Assembly: GCF_900101465.1 (NCBI RefSeq)
Contig: NZ_FMZM01000013.1
Span: forward strand, 1-64,000
Direction of reading: 5' to 3'
From: Nocardioides lianchengensis
GTDB taxonomy: Bacteria > Actinomycetota > Actinomycetes > Propionibacteriales > Nocardioidaceae
DNA length: 64,000 bases
Every line of letters starts with the position of its first letter. Positions within the stretch are counted from its first letter, which is position 1. Positions 58,305 through 64,000 of the stretch are shown piece by piece. The position numbers and the translations under genes were made by a program. Below the pieces are notes generated by a model. The model did not search any database. It worked only from the letters and a program-made list of their open reading frames with translations, and was not told the origin of the DNA.

Positions 58305-59162
58305 TCAGACGGCGGTGCTCTGTCCGCCGTCCATGGTGCCGACCCGCGTCAGGTCGAGGGGGCTCTTCTCCCCGACGTAGCGACGCTGCACCCAGCTCGC
58401 GAGCAGGGTGAGGAGCAGGTTCACGACGATGTAGAGCGCCGCGACGACGATCATGGTCGGCACCCGGTTGTTGAACTCCAGGTAGATCTGCTTCGAGACG
58501 AAGGTCAGGCCCGGGGCGGTGACGAAGATCCCGAGTGCGGTGTCCTTCAGGGCGACCACGCACTGGCTGATGATCGCGGGCAGCATGATCTTCGCCGCCT
58601 GCGGCATCAGGATGATGTTCATGACCTGGGTCTTGCGCATCCCGATGGCGTACGCCGCCTCCGCCTGGCCGGCCGGTACGGCGAGCACCCCGGCGCGGAG
58701 CACCTCCGCCAGGACCGAGCCGTTGTAGAGGGTCAGGGCGATGACCACGGCCCAGAACGGGCTGCCGTCCTTGTTGATGCCGATCGCGTACCAGGTGAAG
58801 ACCATCAGCAGCAGCACCGGGACGGCGCGGAAGAACTCGACGACCAGCCAGGCGGGCCAGCGGACCAGGGCGTGCTCGGAGAGCTTGCCGACACCGAGCA
58901 CGAATCCGAGCACGACGGCACCGAGGATCGCGAGGAACGCCATCTTCAGGGTGTTGAGGAGACCGTCGACGAGGAGGACCCGGACGTAGTCGGGGGTGGT
59001 GAAGACCTCCCACTTGTCGGCCTCGAACTGGCCGTCGTCGTAGAGGCGCCACAGCGCCCAGGCCACCGCGGCGGCGACCAGCAGCACGGCGACGACGTTG
59101 TAGACGCGGTGCCGGGCGACCGTGCGTGGTCCCGGGGCGTCGAACAGCACACTCGCGCTCAC
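58305..59162 (-). CDS. gluD: Glutamate/polar amino acid ABC transporter permease 2
   Basis: 285 residues. Long N-terminus with one helix (VYNVVAVLLVAAAVAWALWRL), then the HisM-type permease domain: LLNTLKMAFLAILGAVVLGF, EFFRAVPVLLLMVF, LYNGSVLAEVLRAGVLAVPAGQ and the EAA-loop AAYAIGMRKTQVMNIILMPQ. The longer permease corresponds to GluD of Corynebacterium. GTG overlaps the gluC stop (GTGA). It is the last gene of the gluABCD unit. Confidence 0.9.
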   Translation of the reverse strand: MSASVLFDAPGPRTVARHRVYNVVAVLLVAAAVAWALWRLYDDGQFEADKWEVFTTPDYVRVLLVDGLLNTLKMAFLAILGAVVLGFVLGVGKLSEHALVRWPAWLVVEFFRAVPVLLLMVFTWYAIGINKDGSPFWAVVIALTLYNGSVLAEVLRAGVLAVPAGQAEAAYAIGMRKTQVMNIILMPQAAKIMLPAIISQCVVALKDTALGIFVTAPGLTFVSKQIYLEFNNRVPTMIVVAALYIVVNLLLTLLASWVQRRYVGEKSPLDLTRVGTMDGGQSTAV

Positions 59163-59845
59163 AGGGCGACCCTCCAGTGACGCTCGGTCCGGGTGGCGAG
59201 GAACGAGAACGCCTCGACGATGACGATGTAGCCGATGGCGAAGCAGACGAAGATGCCGAATCGCTCCGAGGAGAAGCTGTTGGTGAACGTGCGCATCTGG
59301 GCGGTGGCCTCGGCGACGCCGAAGACCGCGGCCACGGAGGTGTTCTTGATCAGGGCGATCTGGACGCTGGCCAGCGGCGGCAGCGCCGCACGGAAGGCCT
59401 GCGGCAGCACGACCTGGGACATCACGCCCCCGAACGGGAGGCCGATCGCCCGGGCGGCCTCGACCTGGCCGAGCGGCACGGCATTCACGCCGGCGCGCAG
59501 TCCCTCGCACACGAAGGCCGAGGTGTAGAGCGTCAGGGAGACCACGGCCGCACCGAAGAACGCCGTGAAGTCGAAGGTCCCGACATGGACCTGCAGCCAC
59601 TTGAACTGGATGCCGAAGATCGGCGCCGCGAAGGAGAAGAACGCGAACATGATGACGAGCGGGGTGTTGCGCACGACGGTGACGTAGGTCGCCGCCGCGC
59701 CTCGGAGCACCGCCACCGGTCCGACCCGCATCGCGACCAGGACCGTGCCGAGGAGGGTCGACAGCACGCCGGCCACCAGGAACAGGAAGATCGTGTAGCC
59801 GAAGGCCTTGAAGTACGCGTCGAGGTTGTCGAGGACCGCGTTCAC
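59159..59845 (-). CDS. gluC: Glutamate/polar amino acid ABC transporter permease 1
   Basis: 228 residues, five helices. GYTIFLFLVAGVLSTLLGTV, YVTVVRNTPLVIMFAFF, LYTSAFVCEGLRAGVNAVPLGQ, EAA loop AARAIGLPFGGVMSQVVLPQ. It forms the heterodimeric membrane channel with gluD. ATG 59845 is 76 bp after the gluB stop; a strong hairpin lies in that gap. Confidence 0.93.
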   Translation of the reverse strand: MNAVLDNLDAYFKAFGYTIFLFLVAGVLSTLLGTVLVAMRVGPVAVLRGAAATYVTVVRNTPLVIMFAFFSFAAPIFGIQFKWLQVHVGTFDFTAFFGAAVVSLTLYTSAFVCEGLRAGVNAVPLGQVEAARAIGLPFGGVMSQVVLPQAFRAALPPLASVQIALIKNTSVAAVFGVAEATAQMRTFTNSFSSERFGIFVCFAIGYIVIVEAFSFLATRTERHWRVAL

Positions 59846-59877
59846 GGCGGGGATCCTTCCTCAGCTCGTGGGAGTAG

Positions 59878-59907
59878 GTCCGGGGCGGCCGGACGGCCGC
59901 CCCGGAC
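59878..59907 (-). terminator. 13-bp perfect hairpin between gluB and gluC
   Basis: GTCCGGGGCGGCC and exact complement with a 4-nt loop. In binding-protein operons such hairpins stabilise the upstream message or attenuate, so that the binding protein is made in excess over the permeases. Confidence 0.7.
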
Positions 59908-59921
59908 GGGGGGCACGACGA

Positions 59922-60815
59922 TCAGGCGACGCAGTCCTGCAGCTGCGGCGGGTCCGGGGTCTCGACGCCGGAGGGGCCGAGCGTCAGCTCGAACGCCTCG
60001 GCCCAGGAACCGTCCTCGAACGAGTCCTCGAGGACGTCGTTGATCCACTCGCACATCTCCGGGTGCTCCTTGGAGTACCCGACGCCGATCAGCTCCTCGG
60101 AGAACTCGTCGCCGACGACCTTCAGCTGGCCTTCGTTCTCGGCCGCGTAGCCGGCCAGGATCGAGCCGTCGGTCGACATGCCCTGGACGGTGCCGTCGAG
60201 GACCTTCTGGACGCACTCGGAGTAGCTGTCGAACCCGACGCCCTTCGCGCCGGCCTCGTTGATCCGGTCGATCGAGGTCGAGCCGGTGACCGAGCAGACC
60301 TCCTGGCCCTTCAGGTCATCGATGCTCGCGACGTCGCTGTCAGCGGGGACGAGCAGCTGCTGGCCGGTCACGAAGTACGGTCCGGTCTGGCCGACGACCT
60401 TCCGCCGGTCGTCGGTGATGGAGTACGACGCCAGGACCAGGTCGACCTTGCCGGACTCCAGGAACGGCTCCCGGTTGTCGGAGATCGTCTCCTCGTAGGT
60501 CACGACGCTGGTGTCGGCGGGGTCGATGCCGAGGTCGGCGACCAGCAGCTTGGCGATCTCGACGTCGAAGCCCGACGGGATGTCGTCGTTCGCGCCCTTG
60601 AAGCCGAGGCCGGGCTGGTCGTACTTCACGCCGACGGTGATCTTGCCCGCCTCGGCGAGCTCCTTCATGCGGGTGCCGGCGTCGAACTCGTCGGCGGCGT
60701 TCTCCTTGGCCTCGACGTCGCGGCCCTCGTCGTCGCTGCCGGCGTCGCCGCACGCGGTGAGCATCCCGGCGAGGAGCACTCCTGCCGCGGCGATCCCGAA
60801 TCTCGTCCTGCGCAT
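59922..60815 (-). CDS. gluB: Glutamate-type ABC transporter substrate-binding lipoprotein
   Basis: 297 residues. Signal RFGIAAAGVLLAGMLTACG (lipobox LTAC, C22), acidic linker, then the SBP_bac_3 domain: KITVGVKYDQPGLGFKG, GFDVEIAKLLVADLGI, SGKVDLVLASYSITDDRRKV, KGQEVCSVTGSTSIDRI and DGSILAGYAAENEG. The residues fit an acidic/polar amino acid ligand like GluB of Corynebacterium. Two extra Cys (in EVCSV and ECVQK) may form a disulfide. Located between gluA (10 bp upstream) and gluC. Confidence 0.92.
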   Translation of the reverse strand: MRRTRFGIAAAGVLLAGMLTACGDAGSDDEGRDVEAKENAADEFDAGTRMKELAEAGKITVGVKYDQPGLGFKGANDDIPSGFDVEIAKLLVADLGIDPADTSVVTYEETISDNREPFLESGKVDLVLASYSITDDRRKVVGQTGPYFVTGQQLLVPADSDVASIDDLKGQEVCSVTGSTSIDRINEAGAKGVGFDSYSECVQKVLDGTVQGMSTDGSILAGYAAENEGQLKVVGDEFSEELIGVGYSKEHPEMCEWINDVLEDSFEDGSWAEAFELTLGPSGVETPDPPQLQDCVA

Positions 60816-60825
60816 GCTGTCTCCT

Positions 60826-61569
60826 TCAGTGCTTGAGGATCTTGCCGAGGAAGTCCTTGGCCCGATCGCTCTGGGGGTTGGTGAAGAACTCGTCGGGGGT
60901 GTTCTCCTCGACGATGGCGCCGTCGGCCATGAAGACGACCCGGTCGGCCGCGGTGCGGGCGAAGCCCATCTCGTGGGTGACGACGACCATGGTCATGCCG
61001 CGCTTGGCGAGGTCGACCATGACCTCGAGGACCTCGGAGATCATCTCGGGGTCGAGGGCGGAGGTCGGCTCGTCGAAGAGCATCACCTTCGGCTCCATGG
61101 CCAGCGCGCGGGCGATCGCCACGCGCTGCTGCTGGCCGCCGGAGAGCTGGGCGGGGTACTTGGCGGCCTGGTGGCCGACGCCGACCCGGTCGAGCAGCTC
61201 GCGGGCGCGGGTCTCCGCCGCCTCCTTCTTGATGCCGCGGACCTTGATCGGGCCGAGGGTGACGTTCTCGAGGATCGTCTTGTGGGCGAAGAGGTTGAAG
61301 CTCTGGAAGACCATGCCGACCTCGGCGCGCAGGTTGGCCAGCTCCTTGCCCTCCGCGGGGAGCGGCTGGCCGTCGAGGGTGATCGAGCCCTGCTGGATCA
61401 CCTCGAGCCGGTTGATCGCCCGGCAGAGCGTGGACTTGCCGGAGCCGGACGGTCCGATGACCACCACGACCTCGCCGCGGTCCACCGTGAGGTTGATGTC
61501 CTGCAGGACGTGCAGGTCCCCGAACCACTTGTCGACATGGTCGAGAACGACCAGCGGTGCACCCGTCAT
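60826..61569 (-). CDS. gluA: Amino acid ABC transporter ATP-binding protein
   Basis: 247 residues. Walker A GPSGSGKSTLCRAINRLE, Q-loop FQSFNLFAHKTILENV, signature LSGGQQQRVAIARALAMEP, Walker B VMLFDEPTSALDPEM and switch H in VVVTHEMGFARTAADRVVFM. It energises the gluCD permease. The N-x-F-A-H-K Q-loop and the C-terminal HPDEFF-type ending (TPDEFFTNPQSDRAKDFLG) are those of polar amino acid importers. First gene of the operon; ATG 61569. Confidence 0.96.
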   Translation of the reverse strand: MTGAPLVVLDHVDKWFGDLHVLQDINLTVDRGEVVVVIGPSGSGKSTLCRAINRLEVIQQGSITLDGQPLPAEGKELANLRAEVGMVFQSFNLFAHKTILENVTLGPIKVRGIKKEAAETRARELLDRVGVGHQAAKYPAQLSGGQQQRVAIARALAMEPKVMLFDEPTSALDPEMISEVLEVMVDLAKRGMTMVVVTHEMGFARTAADRVVFMADGAIVEENTPDEFFTNPQSDRAKDFLGKILKH

Positions 61570-61666
61570 GACCGGGGAACCTATCCCGACCTGGCCCACT
61601 TGAACCATCCCCGACCTGGGGTGGCCGGACTGAGACCGACCTGTGACCAACCGGGTCAGTGGCAGG

Positions 61667-61981
61667 TCAGCGGCGGGCGCGCACCGCGAGAAGGACGGCG
61701 GCAGTGGCGACGACCGCCGCCGTACGACGTCCCGGGCGGACCGCCCGGGTCTGCGAGGCCAGCACCGCCCACGAGCTCTGGTGGGCCAGGACCGACCACG
61801 AGCTCTGGTGCGACAGCACCGATCCGAGCGACATCGAGGAGCCGATCGAGAGGAACGAGGCGTACGAGCCCACGCTCCCGACCGAGAGGACCGACCCGGT
61901 GCTCGCGATCGAGAGGGCCGAGCCGTCGGACCACAGAGACAGCACCGAGCGTCGGGAACCGACCGACAGGTGCGAGGACAT
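61667..61981 (-). CDS. Serine-rich repeat mini-protein with C-terminal membrane segment
   Basis: 104 residues. From residue 3 to about 75 the sequence repeats a five- to seven-residue pattern of S-V/A-L-S-x-G/A-S (SVGSRRSVLSLWSDGSALSI, ASTGSVLSVGSVGS, YASFLSIGSSMSLGSVLS, then two HQSSW[SA]VLA units). The regular Ser/Gly/Leu/Val spacing suggests a small beta-solenoid or stacked beta structure. A basic linker and one hydrophobic helix (TAAVVATAAVLLAVRARR) end the protein. No homologous family is named with confidence. The minus strand is chosen over the antisense frame because of the repeat structure and start; lies just upstream of gluA. Confidence 0.6.
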   Translation of the reverse strand: MSSHLSVGSRRSVLSLWSDGSALSIASTGSVLSVGSVGSYASFLSIGSSMSLGSVLSHQSSWSVLAHQSSWAVLASQTRAVRPGRRTAAVVATAAVLLAVRARR

Positions 61982-62057
61982 GTCGGCAGCGTAGGACGCG
62001 ATCCGCCTCGGGCACCAGAAATCCCGTCTGGGCGACCCGGTGTGGATACTTCTGCCA

Positions 62058-64000
62058 GTGACCTCGGCATCTGCGCACGCAACGGACCCGCGTCCCCGGG
62101 ACACCGTGACGACGAGGGAGGCGCCCTCGCGAGGGCTCCGTCAGGACATCCAGGCGCTGCGAGCGATCGCGGTCGCCCTGGTCGTGGTCTTCCACTTCTG
62201 GCCGTCGTCGCTCACCGGTGGCTACGTCGGGGTCGACGTGTTCTTCGTGATCTCCGGGTTCCTGATCACCAGCCACCTGCTCCAGCGGCCGCCGACGAGC
62301 GTCAGGGACCTCGCCGCCTTCTGGGGGCGCCGGATCCGGCGGCTGCTCCCCGCCGCCTTCACCGTCCTCCTGACGACCCTGGCCGCCACCTGGTGGCTCG
62401 CGCCGGCCAGCATGTGGGCAGCGACCGCGAAGCAGGCCGTGGCATCGGCGCTCTACGTGCAGAACTGGGTGCTGGCGGAGGAGTCGGTGGACTACCTCGC
62501 CGCGGACAACGTCGCCACCCCGGTCCAGCACTACTGGTCCCTGTCGATCGAGGAGCAGTTCTACCTGGGGTGGCCGGTCCTCGTCCTGGTGGCCGCCCTG
62601 GTGGCCCGGCGTTCCGGCCGCAGCGTCAGGGCGTGCGCCGGGGTCGCGGTGACGGTCGTGCTCGGGGTGTCGCTCGTCTGGTCGGTCCTGGGCCGCGACG
62701 ACGCTGCGTCGTACTTCGTGACCTGGACCCGGATCTGGGAGCTCGGGGTCGGTGGCCTGGTGGCCGTGGTCCTTCCTCTGCTCGGCGGACTCGGCCGGAC
62801 GGTGCGGATCGTCGCCGTCTGGTCGGGCCTCGCGATGATGGCGGTCGCGGCCGTCACCTACGACGGTGCGACGGCCTTCCCCGGCTTCGCCGCCCTGCTC
62901 CCGGTGCTCGGCGCGGCCCTGGTGATCGCGGCCGCGGTCCCACGCGGGCCGCTGTCGCCGCTCAGGGTGATGGGACTTCGACCCGTGCAGGCCCTCGGCG
63001 ACGTGTCGTACGCCGTCTACCTGTGGCACTGGCCCGTCGTGGTCCTGCTCCCGTTCGCACTCGAGAGCGAGCCGACGACCTGGCAGCTGGTGGTGGCGCT
63101 GGCGGTGGTCCTGCTGCTCTCCCAGCTGACCAAGGTGCTCGTGGAGGACCCCCTGCGTGGTCAGCGACCGCTCGGGCTTCCGCTGCGCCGCAGCTTCGTC
63201 TTCGCGCTGGTCGGGGCGCTGCTGGTCACCGGCGGTGCTGTCGCCCTGCGGGACCAGGCCCAGGAGGCCGTGCGGCCGCCGGGCAGCGCCGACCGCGATG
63301 ACCCGTGCTTCGGCGCTCGGGCCGTGACCAACGAGTGTGACCTGGACGGCCAGGAGCTGGCGACCTCGACCGTCTTCGCGTCCGAGGACAACAAGGCCGT
63401 CCGGGACCGGAACTGCATGTCCAGCACCACCGGGCTGCTGGCCGACCCGGCCTGCCACTACGGCAGCGACGATCCGGGCGCCCTCAAGGTCGCGATGGTC
63501 GGCAACTCCCACGGGGCGCACTGGCTGCCCGTCTTCCGGGCCATCGCCCGGCAGCGGGGGTGGAGCCTCACGACGTACTTCGCCTTCGAGTGCCACACCT
63601 CGGACCGGCCGGTGGCCTTCCCGGAGAAGGTCCAGACCGACAACTGCGAGACGTTCAACCAGCGAGCGATCTCCGAGGTCGCCGACCAGGACTTCGACCT
63701 GGTGGTCCTGGCCAACCGCACCCTCATCCCGCTCGTCGGACTGGACGGCGACGACCAGGAGGACGAGAACCAGCGCGAGACCGAGGCGTCGTACCGCCGG
63801 ATCATCACCACGTGGCGGGACGCCGGGAGCAGGGTCCTGGTGATGCGGGACAACCCCCGACGCCACGAGAAGGAGACCGTCCCGCAGTGCATCGACCTCC
63901 ACCCGGACGACCTCGCCGCCTGCGACCGCCCGCTCGCCGAGGCCGACGTCTGGGACCCGGAGGGCGATGTCGCCACCGAGATGGCCAGGACCGACGACGG
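62058..64000 (+). CDS. OafA/YrhL-type acyltransferase with SGNH domain, 3' end off the window
   Basis: At least 647 residues, incomplete. Acyltransferase-3 domain: LRQDIQALRAIAVALVVVFH (TM1 His), GGYVGVDVFFVISGFLIT, GRRIRRLLPAAF, HYWSLSIEEQFYLGWP, VSYAVYLWHWPVVVLLP. It is followed by an extracellular SGNH-like domain with VAMVGNSHGAHWLPVF, where GNSH replaces the usual GDSH. The last residues visible are in the middle of the SGNH domain, so the Asp/His block is missing because of the window edge. It is a paralogue of the protein at 24791 with the same domain order. GTG 62058 is the probable start; a second GTG is 16 codons downstream. Confidence 0.85.
   Translation, partial: MTSASAHATDPRPRDTVTTREAPSRGLRQDIQALRAIAVALVVVFHFWPSSLTGGYVGVDVFFVISGFLITSHLLQRPPTSVRDLAAFWGRRIRRLLPAAFTVLLTTLAATWWLAPASMWAATAKQAVASALYVQNWVLAEESVDYLAADNVATPVQHYWSLSIEEQFYLGWPVLVLVAALVARRSGRSVRACAGVAVTVVLGVSLVWSVLGRDDAASYFVTWTRIWELGVGGLVAVVLPLLGGLGRTVRIVAVWSGLAMMAVAAVTYDGATAFPGFAALLPVLGAALVIAAAVPRGPLSPLRVMGLRPVQALGDVSYAVYLWHWPVVVLLPFALESEPTTWQLVVALAVVLLLSQLTKVLVEDPLRGQRPLGLPLRRSFVFALVGALLVTGGAVALRDQAQEAVRPPGSADRDDPCFGARAVTNECDLDGQELATSTVFASEDNKAVRDRNCMSSTTGLLADPACHYGSDDPGALKVAMVGNSHGAHWLPVFRAIARQRGWSLTTYFAFECHTSDRPVAFPEKVQTDNCETFNQRAISEVADQDFDLVVLANRTLIPLVGLDGDDQEDENQRETEASYRRIITTWRDAGSRVLVMRDNPRRHEKETVPQCIDLHPDDLAACDRPLAEADVWDPEGDVATEMARTDD

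Noticed and set aside
61659..61994. Plus-strand frame over the serine-repeat gene
   Set aside because: It gives an irregular Asp/Glu/Arg/Thr-rich sequence, while the minus strand gives a regular Ser/Gly/Leu repeat with a terminal membrane helix.

Overview
This is a high-GC actinobacterial chromosome segment, most likely from the Nocardioidaceae (Nocardioides-like). The reasons are: coding regions with G/C at almost every third codon position, GTG/TTG starts, coenzyme F420-type oxidoreductases, an Rpf resuscitation factor, a protein O-mannosyltransferase, and a backbone order matching what is known for Mycobacterium tuberculosis from about Rv0985c to Rv1011. That order is mscL, a Ruc/FmdB zinc ribbon protein, 5-FTHF cyclo-ligase, galU, moeA, rimJ, a SepX/GlpR-like membrane protein, PMT, rsmI, tatD, rpfB, rsmA, ispE. 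Genus assignment is inference. No insertion sequence, prophage, CRISPR array or rRNA was seen.

Region 1 (1-7.7 kb) is a rhamnose locus: a truncated sugar-binding lipoprotein gene and a tiny HTH gene face a secreted GH78 alpha-L-rhamnosidase, followed by a LacI regulator. Three TGAA-N4-TTCA boxes lie in the 300 bp divergent region. A fourth, nearly identical box lies 25 kb away upstream of a second secreted rhamnosidase (GH106, 31-35 kb), so the two enzymes probably form one LacI-controlled regulon. An iron-siderophore binding lipoprotein gene converges on lacI.

Region 2 (7.9-22 kb) holds an ArsR/reductase/SRPBCC operon whose ArsR start codon sits in the centre of a 30-bp palindrome; tRNA-Arg(CCU); an LCP cell-wall ligase; mscL; a SAF-domain protein; the ruc homologue behind a perfect CIRCE element; a penicillin acylase; and the galU-moeA/glp-moaC-mog-rimJ-sepX/glpR cluster ending in tRNA-Ala(CGC).

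Region 3 (22-35.5 kb) is accessory: HxlR with a fused flavin-dependent luciferase-like/FAD oxidase, an OafA-type acyltransferase, two tandem secreted endonuclease/exonuclease/phosphatase paralogues, LysR, the GH106 enzyme, an Lsr2-like mini-protein and a flavin reductase.

Region 4 (35.5-52.4 kb) is mostly housekeeping: prfC, a SNF2 helicase, an F420-type PPOX enzyme, a TspO-like protein, PMT, rsmI, an epoxide-hydrolase-like enzyme, a clostripain-like lipoprotein, tatD, rpfB, rsmA, ispE and an ABC-F ATPase. The last three are tightly coupled, with a 16-codon mini-ORF stitched between rsmA and ispE.

Region 5 (52.4-64 kb) contains a patatin-like lipase, a MarR/methyltransferase divergent pair, a strongly hairpinned leader in front of a cysteine-less CsoR-like regulator, a phosphotransferase/LLM oxidoreductase pair, a DUF4442 protein, a complete glutamate-type ABC transporter (gluABCD order), a serine-repeat mini-protein and a second OafA-type acyltransferase cut by the window edge.

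The intergenic spaces are rich in repeats: four copies of a 55-bp element with 11-bp inverted ends, two nested TCGGCTAGCCGA palindromes, 88-bp and 24-bp tandem arrays, two large TCTCGAAACC inverted repeats and a pair of 55-bp GGTGAGCTG repeats. The 55-bp element family, the structured leader before the CsoR-like gene, the extended rhamnose regulon and the start-codon-embedded ArsR operator are the observations most worth following up.
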